This document shows, piece after piece, positions 1 through 6,035 of a DNA stretch of 6,090 nucleotides (positions within the stretch are counted from its first letter, which is position 1; every line of letters begins with the position of its first letter). The position numbers and the translations under genes are program-made. Origin of the DNA: CAZZCN01 sp964652975 (lineage in GTDB: Bacteria; Bacillota; Clostridia; Saccharofermentanales; UBA5734); assembly GCA_964652975.1 (NCBI GenBank), contig CAZZCN010000131.1:1-6090 (forward strand). Direction: 5' to 3'. The notes beneath the pieces are model-generated. The model made no database searches and was not told the DNA's origin. It saw only the letters and a program-made list of their open reading frames with translations.

Positions 1-1
1 T

Positions 2-676
2 GTGGTTTACAATAGTAAGATAACAAGCAACACTGATGTCACGGGCGTAGAATTAAACAAAAAAAGCATTTCGGTTGATGTTGGTGTAGCTCCTATACAA
101 CTGTCAGCTACAGTTTTACCTTCCACAGCACTTAATAAAGTTATTTTCTGGACCAGTAGTGACAAATCAATAGCTACTGTAGACTATACAGGTAAGGTTA
201 CCATCATTAGTCGTGGTAAAGTTGTAATTACAGCTACAGCAGTTGATGGTAAAAGCATTTCACAATGCAATATAGAAGTAAAAGAGCTCCCACTTAACTT
301 GAATTATTTAACAAATTCAATCTTTATAGGGGAAAGCTTTAATCTTGTTGTAACAAAAGGCGAAGGGTATGCAGATAAGCAAGTAATTTATAGTAGCAGT
401 GACATTAATGTGGCAACTGTTGATGCAAATGGTTTAATTACAGCATTATCCGAGGGTACAACTATCATTAGTGTAAAATATATAGATACAGATATTTCTG
501 TTTCATGTGAAGTGGTCGTTAGTAAAAAGCAGGCTGTAACGGATGATTTAGTAAATACTGGTGACGAATCAGGTTTTACAATAATATTTCTAGTGGTCGC
601 TATAATGGGGTTAATGATTGGATTTAAACGAAGAAAAAAACCAATATTGGGCATAAAAAGTAATATGGAGGTATAA
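2..676 (+). CDS. Partial surface protein with two Ig-like (BIG2) domains and a sortase-type C-terminal anchor
   Basis: This is the 3' end of a longer gene. The frame is open to the left edge, so the GTG at base 2 is probably not the start; residues are numbered from it. Two tandem bacterial Ig-like repeats are visible, about residues 16-93 and 97-174. Each carries the BIG2 signature: a T/S-S-S-D turn (51-54 and 131-134), then an ATVD strand (58-61 and 138-141), G-x-I/V-T, and a closing strand. The tail has LVNTG (183-187), a hydrophobic stretch (192-208) and KRRKK (209-213), the order of a sortase sorting signal, although the usual Pro of LPXTG is Val. Such domains usually act as stalks or binding modules on secreted enzymes and adhesins. 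Any catalytic part would lie upstream and cannot be seen. The stop is 2 bp before the next gene, whose Shine-Dalgarno lies inside the last codons. Family call is strong; function is unknown. Confidence 0.88.
   Translation: MVYNSKITSNTDVTGVELNKKSISVDVGVAPIQLSATVLPSTALNKVIFWTSSDKSIATVDYTGKVTIISRGKVVITATAVDGKSISQCNIEVKELPLNLNYLTNSIFIGESFNLVVTKGEGYADKQVIYSSSDINVATVDANGLITALSEGTTIISVKYIDTDISVSCEVVVSKKQAVTDDLVNTGDESGFTIIFLVVAIMGLMIGFKRRKKPILGIKSNMEV
667..672 (+). promoter_or_regulatory. Strong Shine-Dalgarno embedded in the end of the upstream gene
   Basis: GGAGGT lies 6 bases before the ATG at 679 and also codes for the last residues of the Ig-like protein. Ribosomes finishing the first gene would end right at this site, so the solute-binding protein is probably translationally coupled. 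A second ATG follows directly at 682. The first is preferred for spacing, but either would give almost the same signal peptide. Confidence 0.8.
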
Positions 677-678
677 GA

Positions 679-2349
679 ATGATGTTTTTTTTAAAGAACA
701 AAAAGAAAAGAATTATTTTGATAATTGCAGGTCTTGTAATCATTACATTAGCGATAATAGGCTCTGCATGTTTAAAAAAGCCAGTTAATACACCTACAGG
801 GCTAGAAGAAAGCGCTAACAATATTTCGAGCAACAAATCGTCGATAATCAATGAAACATCTAGTACTGGAAGTGATGCAAGTAGTAGTAGTAGTAGTAGC
901 AACAGTACAATACCAACAAAAAGTACACAGTTAAACTATATGACTTGGTATATGACAAATGATATTAAGGCTGATGACAGAATCGTTAAATATTTAGAAG
1001 ATAAATTTGATGTTGATATAGTATTTAAGACTTATGCACGTGGTGACGCATATACCTCTGCAATGAAAAAGATGGCATTAAGTGGAGATCTTCCAGATAT
1101 TATGAAGTATGACAGTAGTGAATATAAACTCATTGATATGAATGCAAATAAACAAATTGCAAGCATTGATTCTTTGGTTACAGCGAAAAATTATCCAACA
1201 TTGAGAAAATATTTAGATGAAGCAAAGAAGACAATTAATCTAAAGGAATATAACAACAAAATACCATTTATTCCAATGAGAGGTTGGAATTATTATCATT
1301 CTCTTTATGTCAGGCAGGATTGGTTAGATAAATTGAATTTGAAAGCACCTACGACACTAGAACAGTTATATGCAGTTGCAAACAGCTTCGCACAAAAGAA
1401 TCTAGGGGGGACAGATGCTTCCGGACTAACAACAGGAGGATTATGGTGGACATATCATCTTGTAGCTTCATTTACTGATAGTTGGGAGTTTACAGTCAAC
1501 AATAATAAAGCCGTTCCAAACTTTGCATTGCCAGATATTGAAAAATATCTTGGATGGCTACAAAAAATGTATAAGTCTAGTGCATTAGACAATGACGTAA
1601 TTGAAAATACAGCTGCTATTGCAAGACAGAAGTTTATTGATGGAAAAGCAGGGTTTTTGATAGGCGAATGTCAACCGACCAATTATAACTCTCTTAAAAA
1701 ATCAATTGAGGATAAAGGCGGAAAAATTGCAGTGATTAAAATGCCGGGTTTGACAAAATCTAATGGTCATCAAATCAGTGCTACCCCATTTGGAACCGAA
1801 TGCAGCATCATTTCGGCAAAGTCAAAGGCGATCAATAAAGCCCTTCAATTATTTGAATATATAGCAACACCTGAAGGCGACGACCTTATGACTTATGGAA
1901 TAGAGGGCATACATTATACTGTATCCGGAAATAAAAAAGTGATGAACAGAGCCGAAATGGCAAAAGATGGTTTTGGAATTGTAGGACAAATTCAGCATTC
2001 AATGATTAATTATTTGAAGTATGACAATGCTATTTCACCAGATCTTGAGAATTATGAAGAAAACCTTACAATTCATAACAATCTTTATCGGTGGGGTCTG
2101 GATGGTTACTTTACCTATATGAATCCTATTCTCTCAGTTTATGATACAGATGCGCGATGGGGATTACCGGGTGGTGATAAGTTGAAAGACTATTATGATT
2201 ATCGTGACAAATGGCATATCGAAAGCTTGAAGGGTGTAATAACAGTCGATGCTGCAAGTATGGCTCGTTTTAGAGAAGAATTTAATACACTTGGTTTCAA
2301 TACACTTGTTGATGAAATGACATCATATTATAAAGAAAAAGCAAAATAG
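679..2349 (+). CDS. ABC-transporter extracellular solute-binding lipoprotein, LplA/YtcQ-like (sugar family 1)
   Basis: The 556-residue product should capture a sugar or oligosaccharide outside the membrane and pass it to an ABC permease. The N-terminus has a basic start (KNKKKR, 6-11), a hydrophobic core (12-27) and a lipobox-like GSAC with the lipid-accepting Cys at 31. A Ser/Thr-rich linker to about residue 88 follows, with seven Ser in a row at 68-74. The mature domain starts with a strand (LNYMTWYM) and contains features typical of large LplA-type binding proteins: SGDLPDIM, and LYVRQDWLDKLNLKAPTTLE (209-228). The length fits that group, which is longer than typical maltose-binding proteins. 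The partner permeases (LplB/YtcP-like) and ATPase are not in the window. Family membership is secure; the ligand is not. The adjacent alpha-galactosidase suggests a galactose-containing sugar, but that is inference from context. Confidence 0.92.
   Translation: MMFFLKNKKKRIILIIAGLVIITLAIIGSACLKKPVNTPTGLEESANNISSNKSSIINETSSTGSDASSSSSSSNSTIPTKSTQLNYMTWYMTNDIKADDRIVKYLEDKFDVDIVFKTYARGDAYTSAMKKMALSGDLPDIMKYDSSEYKLIDMNANKQIASIDSLVTAKNYPTLRKYLDEAKKTINLKEYNNKIPFIPMRGWNYYHSLYVRQDWLDKLNLKAPTTLEQLYAVANSFAQKNLGGTDASGLTTGGLWWTYHLVASFTDSWEFTVNNNKAVPNFALPDIEKYLGWLQKMYKSSALDNDVIENTAAIARQKFIDGKAGFLIGECQPTNYNSLKKSIEDKGGKIAVIKMPGLTKSNGHQISATPFGTECSIISAKSKAINKALQLFEYIATPEGDDLMTYGIEGIHYTVSGNKKVMNRAEMAKDGFGIVGQIQHSMINYLKYDNAISPDLENYEENLTIHNNLYRWGLDGYFTYMNPILSVYDTDARWGLPGGDKLKDYYDYRDKWHIESLKGVITVDAASMARFREEFNTLGFNTLVDEMTSYYKEKAK
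880..900 (+). repeat. AGT triplet microsatellite coding a poly-Ser linker
   Basis: Six consecutive AGT codons followed by AGC encode Ser68-Ser74 of the binding protein, in the spacer between the lipid anchor and the folded domain. Triplet slippage would change linker length without breaking the frame. Ser-rich tethers are common in Gram-positive lipoproteins, so this may be no more than a flexible linker. Confidence 0.85.
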
Positions 2350-2358
2350 AGACGTTAA

Positions 2359-2469
2359 AAATCAGGCTTTACGTTGCTTTACCACTTATACAAGAGATAT
2401 ATATACATGGCAGTTACAATGGGTATATTGGTTGTAAAGAAGAGAAATGTGAAAACAGCAAATATATAA
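2359..2469 (+). pseudogene. Possible remnant of a wall-anchor tail
   Basis: One frame is open from just after a TAA at 2356-2358 to a TAA at 2467-2469. It starts K-S-G-F-T and ends with a hydrophobic stretch, MAVTMGILVV, then KKRNVK and the stop. This echoes the tail of the first gene (ESGFT, hydrophobic stretch, KRRKK). At DNA level, about 12 of 14 bases match around the SGFT part (2360-2373 against 568-581). The middle does not align: it is about 20 bp longer and reads as polar and aromatic residues. It could be the debris of a duplicated or lost anchor-bearing gene, or chance. A 20-codon frame starting at ATG 2407 exists but lacks a good ribosome-binding site. Confidence 0.25.
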
Positions 2470-2480
2470 ATTTAGAATCA

Positions 2481-2538
2481 TGGAGCAAATGGTATTAGCT
2501 TAGAAAAATCAACTTTTCAAATAATACCGTTTGCTTCA
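2481..2538 (+). repeat. Long imperfect inverted repeat (hairpin) upstream of the epimerase-like gene
   Basis: The arm at 2481-2497 pairs with 2522-2538 over 17 positions: 15 Watson-Crick pairs and two G-U pairs (2483/2536 and 2490/2529), without bulges. The 24-nt loop contains a second small stem (GAAAA at 2503-2507 with TTTTC at 2514-2518). Both mismatches are wobble-compatible, which favours a structure acting as RNA. It could be a weak terminator for the binding-protein transcript, an mRNA-stabilising 3' hairpin, or part of the next gene's leader. There is no immediate U-tract; the nearest run of T is at 2548-2552. Confidence 0.7.
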
Positions 2539-2554
2539 ATAAAAAGGTTTTTAT
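2539..2554. repeat. A/T palindrome directly after the long hairpin
   Basis: ATAAAAA (2539-2545) and TTTTTAT (2548-2554) are perfect inverted arms around GG. The two-base centre is too short for a good RNA loop, so if functional it is more likely a protein-binding dyad, or simply supplies a T-run behind the upstream hairpin. In such AT-rich DNA this may be chance. Confidence 0.35.
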
Positions 2555-2565
2555 AAATGTATGTA

Positions 2566-2596
2566 TTGGAATATATCCATTTTCCATAATTATAAG
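2566..2596 (+). promoter_or_regulatory. Weak candidate promoter for the epimerase-like gene
   Basis: TTGGAA (2566-2571) and TATAAG (2591-2596) match the sigma-A -35 and -10 consensus at 4/6 and 5/6, but the 19-bp spacer is longer than ideal. Transcription would start a few bases before the AGGAG at 2614-2618, leaving a very short leader. In AT-rich sequence such matches are frequent, so this is tentative. Confidence 0.22.
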
Positions 2597-2628
2597 GACT
2601 GATAATAGATTATAGGAGCGTAAAAAGC

Positions 2629-3711
2629 ATGGCAGTATTTGGAGAACAAATATATACAAAAAAAGAGCTCATTGCACGTTTGGGAAATATTTCTTCACTT
2701 GTTGGAATCAAAAGTTACACGCTCAATCATGGCAAGGGAGAAGGAATACAGGCATTTGATGTTACAACAGGATCGGGTATGGAATTTACGGTTATGGCAA
2801 GTCGATGTATGGATATTCTGTCCATGAAATATAAAGGGATTCCCTTGAATTTTATTGGGAAGCCGGGTGTTGTATCTGCTGCTCATGCAGACACAAAGGG
2901 CAATAATTTTACCAGAAATGTGACTGGCGGTATGCTTTATACTTGTGGGCTTTCTAATGTAGGGCTTTATTATTCTGATGAAAAGGCAGATCATCCATTC
3001 CACGGACGGCTACGGTATACACCAGCTGAAAATATCTGTTATGAGACTCGTTGGGAAGATAATGAATATTTGCTAAGACTCTCCGGAGAGATGAGAGAAA
3101 CAGCGATTTTCGGAGATAATATTTCTTTTAAAAGGTGCATTACCACAAAGCTAGGTGAAAAGAGCATACAAATTTCAGATTGCATTGAAAATGAAGGTTT
3201 TGAAAAGCAACCTTTTATGCTGATGTACCATATAAATGCCGGGTTTCCTCTTTTGGATAAAGATATTTGTGTATACATACCCACATTTGAAACTCTTCCC
3301 ATGAATGAAGCTGCAGAAACGCATATTAAAGAGTATGCTGAAATTTCAGAACCACAGGAGGGGTATAGTGAGAATGTGTTTATTCATAAACTCTATACTG
3401 ATAATGATGGAAGAGCATTAACCGGTCTTTACAATGAAAAACTCAAAATGGGATTGTGTATTGAGTACAGCAATATGATTCTACCTTTTTTATTACAATG
3501 GAAATCCATGAGCTCTGGTGATTATGCGCTTGGGCTTCAACCCACCAATTGTTATGCACAGGGACGCGCATACGAAACTAAAATGAATCATTTAAAATAT
3601 ATTGAACCATTTGAAAAAATCATTTGCGAATTGAAAATAACGGTTATAGATGGCGAAATCGAACGAAAGAAATTTCTAGAAAGATTAAAGGAATATAAAT
3701 ATAAATATTAA
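2629..3711 (+). CDS. DUF4432 family, aldose-1-epimerase (galactose mutarotase)-like protein
   Basis: The 360-residue product has no signal peptide or membrane segment, so it should act in the cytosol. It resembles the DUF4432 branch of the galactose-mutarotase-like beta-sandwich superfamily. Recognisable parts are MASRCMDI (56-63), GGMLYTCGLSNVG (100-112), HPFHGRL (122-128), MYHINAGFPLL with His201, and GLQPTNC (302-308). His122, His125 and His201 are candidates for the active-site His residues of GalM-type mutarotases. At position 304, where I expect the catalytic Glu of this superfamily (G-L-E-P), there is Gln, so activity may be altered. AGGAG at 2614-2618 lies 10 bases before the ATG and supports this start. 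Next to a surface alpha-galactosidase, a role in interconverting anomers of an imported sugar, or of a modified one, is plausible. The true substrate of this family is poorly defined. Confidence 0.85.
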   Translation: MAVFGEQIYTKKELIARLGNISSLVGIKSYTLNHGKGEGIQAFDVTTGSGMEFTVMASRCMDILSMKYKGIPLNFIGKPGVVSAAHADTKGNNFTRNVTGGMLYTCGLSNVGLYYSDEKADHPFHGRLRYTPAENICYETRWEDNEYLLRLSGEMRETAIFGDNISFKRCITTKLGEKSIQISDCIENEGFEKQPFMLMYHINAGFPLLDKDICVYIPTFETLPMNEAAETHIKEYAEISEPQEGYSENVFIHKLYTDNDGRALTGLYNEKLKMGLCIEYSNMILPFLLQWKSMSSGDYALGLQPTNCYAQGRAYETKMNHLKYIEPFEKIICELKITVIDGEIERKKFLERLKEYKYKY

Positions 3712-3756
3712 GCAAGGAAATGCTACGAATCTGATTTTATTAACATTAAAAATGGT

Positions 3757-3780
3757 TTGCAATATAAAAATATATTGTAA
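3757..3780. promoter_or_regulatory. Operator-like palindrome between the epimerase-like and GH36 genes
   Basis: Ten-base arms at 3757-3766 and 3771-3780 are inverted copies around AAAA, with one mismatch (G3759 against T3778, which would be G-U in RNA). It lies about 45 bp after the epimerase-like stop and 115 bp before the GH36 start. A repressor or activator site is possible; so is an AT-rich 3' hairpin of the preceding mRNA. No clear -35/-10 pair could be tied to it. Confidence 0.45.
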
Positions 3781-3811
3781 ATAAATTATTAACAGATGCT
3801 GAGGGTGAACT

Positions 3812-3860
3812 AAAAAACCCGTTCCCTGGGAATCGCTGATATAAAGGGTTTTGAGTTTTT
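3812..3860 (+). terminator. Terminator- or attenuator-like hairpin in the GH36 leader
   Basis: AAAACCC (3814-3820) pairs with GGGTTTT (3846-3852), followed by GAGTTTTT, giving a T-rich tail to 3860. The 25-nt loop contains its own dyad, TTCCC-T-GGGAA (3822-3832). A GGGT at 3803-3806 could instead pair with the ACCC at 3817-3820 and so prevent the main stem. It could end the upstream transcript, but it sits only 34 bp before the GH36 start with no room for a promoter after it. A regulated leader is therefore also possible. The stem is short, so the structure is moderately supported. Confidence 0.45.
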
Positions 3861-3863
3861 GAA

Positions 3864-3878
3864 ATATCTAATAGATAT
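3864..3878. promoter_or_regulatory. Perfect 15-bp palindrome beside the GH36 ribosome-binding site
   Basis: ATATCTA and TAGATAT are exact inverted arms around a single A, ending two bases before the GGGAG Shine-Dalgarno (3881-3885). As DNA it looks like a small operator; as RNA it could form a 5-bp stem with a 5-nt loop next to the ribosome site. The low-complexity composition means chance cannot be excluded. Confidence 0.4.
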
Positions 3879-3894
3879 AAGGGAGTAAGCGAAT

Positions 3895-6024
3895 ATGAAG
3901 GCTGGATCATACCGCTTAATAGCTTTTATTTGCTGTATATTGATTTTTACAAATAGTTGCAGTTTATCTATAAATAGTTCATCGGATAGCTCATCAGGCA
4001 AGATGAATGGGGAGGGCGCAATGGATCCAACATTTTCGACAGATACCTATGAGGATTATACAGAGGAACGTTTGATGGCAAAGAATTGGATTGAAAACAC
4101 ATTATTAACTGCACCATTTTCTTTTAAGTTTAACAATGAACCATCCAGTGCTTTTATAACCAATGATGACTGGAGAAGTAGTCCAATATGGTCAAAAGAT
4201 TCAAGCGGAAATGACACAGTTAAGATGGATTATTATAATAACATTGCAAAAGTCCGCTTTACACTAAAAGTTATTTTATATAAGGATAACCCAACAGTTG
4301 AATGGGTGGTGTCCTTAAAAAATGAAGGTGCCTTGAAATCAGGTACTATTAGCGAACTTCAAGCAATAGATATGGGTTATACACTTTCTTCAGCTACTGG
4401 AAATCGTTTAATTTACAGTAAGGGCTCAAATTCGTCCACAGATGATTTTAAAATATTGACAGAAGACTTTAATTTGCCGATAGTAAGTAAAACTTTGAAA
4501 GCAAAAGGAGGCCGGTCATCTTCAGATGGAGGAGATGGCGGCTATTTGCCAATGTTTGACATAAACACACCAAATGGTGGAATTATTATAGCGGTAGGAT
4601 GGACGGGCCAGTGGGCAGCAACATTAAAAAAGATAGAAAATACAATCAACATCAAGGCTGGCATGGAATTGACCAGTTTCAAACTGAATCCGAATGAAGA
4701 GGCACGGACACCAAGTATTTCTGTCACATTTTATAAAGGAAGCAACGTGCGAGGACATAATGTTTTTAGGAAATTGATTTTAAGCCATGATACGCCGACC
4801 GTTCAAAATGAAAAAGTAACAGCATTTAGTTCAGTTATATCATGGGGATCAAGAACAGATGAATATTTACGAAATATCGTTGACAAATTCACGGTTTCCG
4901 ATAAAAATCTTGTGAATTACCTTTGGGTTGATGCAGAGTGGAATGGCGGATCACATGTTGTTGATTCAATAAACCCAGACCCAGGATCAGGAGCGTGGGA
5001 AAATATTGTGGGAGATTGGCAAATCAACACTACACTTTTCCCGAAAGGATTCATGTCTGTCAGCAATTATGCCAATTCAAAAAACATGAAGTTTCTTCTA
5101 TGGTTTGAACCGGAAAGAGCAGAGATTAACACGAAATGGGTAAAAGAACACCCTGATTATTTTTTATCATCTGCAAGTAATAAAAAATATAAACTCTTGG
5201 ATTTGTCAAATGATAAAGTCAGAAACTTTCTGACAAATTCTATTTCGGATATGATCACAGCAAATGGAATTTCTGTTTACAGGCAGGATTTTAATATCGA
5301 GCCGCTTAACTTTTGGAGAGAACATGATTCCATTGATCGTAAAGGTTTGACAGAGATTCATTATGTGGAAAACCTCTATAAATTCTGGGATGATCTGCGG
5401 GTAAAACACCCGAATCTTATTATTGATAATTGTGCTTCTGGTGGCAGAAGAATCGATATCGAAACTCTCAAGAGGAGTGTATTGCCGTGGAGAACCGATA
5501 ACCAAACCTTATTGGCAGGTCAAAACACCTTTGCTTCTCTTGCTTATTGGGTTCCGATTAGTGGAGGTGGATATCCCGCGGCACCTAATAATATATATGA
5601 ATTCAGAAGCTGTATGGGCCCATTCATTAATCTCCCGGATTATTATAGTACATCGGTATCAAACCCCTACTTTACACAAAAAATGCTTGAACAATATGAA
5701 AAGGTAAAACCCTGTTATTATGGAGACTATTATCCACTTTCACAAACAAGTACTTCCACAAGTGACTGGCTGTCATATGAATTTTATCGTGCTGATATGG
5801 AAAAAGGGATGGTTATGGCTTTCCGAAGAGAGAACTGTGAAGAAGCTGAACAAACAGTATGTCTTTTAGGGCTAGTAAGTGACTGGACGTATGAAATAGA
5901 AGATATTGATACTGGGGAAAAACTTATATCTACTGGAGAACAATTAATGGAGAAAGGGTTGGTGATGAAAACAAAAGATAAAAATGAAAGCAAACTTTAC
6001 TTTTTTGAAAAGGTAAAAGGCTAG
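3895..6024 (+). CDS. Surface lipoprotein alpha-galactosidase, glycoside hydrolase family 36
   Basis: The 709-residue enzyme should remove terminal alpha-linked galactose (or a related alpha-sugar) from oligosaccharides by a retaining mechanism. A signal peptide with a lipobox-like TNSC, lipid Cys at 22, and a Ser-rich linker predict tethering outside the membrane. An N-terminal beta-sandwich (about 50-310) precedes a (beta/alpha)8 barrel (about 330-600) and a C-terminal beta domain. Barrel motifs are WVDAEW (344-349), GDWQIN, LWFEPER (402-408), YRQDFN with proposed nucleophile Asp465, NCASGGRR (512-519) and WRTDNQ with proposed acid/base Asp535. The form YRQDFN, instead of the classical KWDxN, places it in a divergent GH36 subgroup whose substrates are less certain; alpha-N-acetylgalactosaminidase activity is an alternative. 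GGGAG at 3881-3885 lies 9 bases before the ATG. The gene appears intact, but 55 bp of its 3' end recur after the stop. Confidence 0.92.
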   Translation: MKAGSYRLIAFICCILIFTNSCSLSINSSSDSSSGKMNGEGAMDPTFSTDTYEDYTEERLMAKNWIENTLLTAPFSFKFNNEPSSAFITNDDWRSSPIWSKDSSGNDTVKMDYYNNIAKVRFTLKVILYKDNPTVEWVVSLKNEGALKSGTISELQAIDMGYTLSSATGNRLIYSKGSNSSTDDFKILTEDFNLPIVSKTLKAKGGRSSSDGGDGGYLPMFDINTPNGGIIIAVGWTGQWAATLKKIENTINIKAGMELTSFKLNPNEEARTPSISVTFYKGSNVRGHNVFRKLILSHDTPTVQNEKVTAFSSVISWGSRTDEYLRNIVDKFTVSDKNLVNYLWVDAEWNGGSHVVDSINPDPGSGAWENIVGDWQINTTLFPKGFMSVSNYANSKNMKFLLWFEPERAEINTKWVKEHPDYFLSSASNKKYKLLDLSNDKVRNFLTNSISDMITANGISVYRQDFNIEPLNFWREHDSIDRKGLTEIHYVENLYKFWDDLRVKHPNLIIDNCASGGRRIDIETLKRSVLPWRTDNQTLLAGQNTFASLAYWVPISGGGYPAAPNNIYEFRSCMGPFINLPDYYSTSVSNPYFTQKMLEQYEKVKPCYYGDYYPLSQTSTSTSDWLSYEFYRADMEKGMVMAFRRENCEEAEQTVCLLGLVSDWTYEIEDIDTGEKLISTGEQLMEKGLVMKTKDKNESKLYFFEKVKG
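5947..6001 (+). repeat. Direct repeat, copy 1 (inside the 3' end of the GH36 gene)
   Basis: This 55-bp segment, beginning ATGGAGAAAGG, is identical to 6036-6090. It codes, in the gene's frame, for M-E-K-G-L-V-M-K through K-L-Y in the last strands of the C-terminal domain. The base just before (A5946) differs from the base before copy 2 (T6035), so the left boundary is sharp. Confidence 0.97.
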
Positions 6025-6035
6025 TCGTTGTAGAT

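Larger units (their letters stand above)
2350..2628. other. Intergenic region between the binding protein and the epimerase-like gene
   Basis: This 279-bp stretch has no intact gene of plausible size. It holds a short imperfect dyad just after the stop (about 2351-2375, no T-tract), a possible anchor-tail remnant (2359-2469), a long inverted repeat (2481-2538), a 16-bp A/T palindrome (2539-2554) and the AGGAG of the next gene. Its size, and the lack of tight coupling seen at the previous junction, suggest the downstream gene has its own transcription signals. Confidence 0.7.

Noticed and set aside
624..902. Minus-strand open frame with a run of Leu codons
   Set aside because: It is the complement of the AGT repeat and the signal-peptide region of the binding-protein gene; it has no homology-like pattern and no ribosome site.
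2374..2403. TTGCTT / TATATA pair as a promoter after the binding-protein gene
   Set aside because: The -35 match is poor and the region is AT-rich, so such pairs are expected by chance; a dead remnant follows rather than a gene.
2407..2469. A 20-codon ATG frame as an independent small gene
   Set aside because: There is no convincing Shine-Dalgarno, only AGAGA about 9 bases upstream. The peptide looks like the end of a longer anchor tail, so it is kept only as part of the possible remnant.
2639..2827. Short + strand open frame overlapping the start of the epimerase-like gene
   Set aside because: It lies in another frame within a well-supported gene, with no ribosome-binding site of its own and low-quality composition.
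5423..5707. Second + strand frame inside the GH36 gene
   Set aside because: It overlaps the catalytic core (NCASGGRR to beyond WRTDNQ) out of frame; no recognisable domain.
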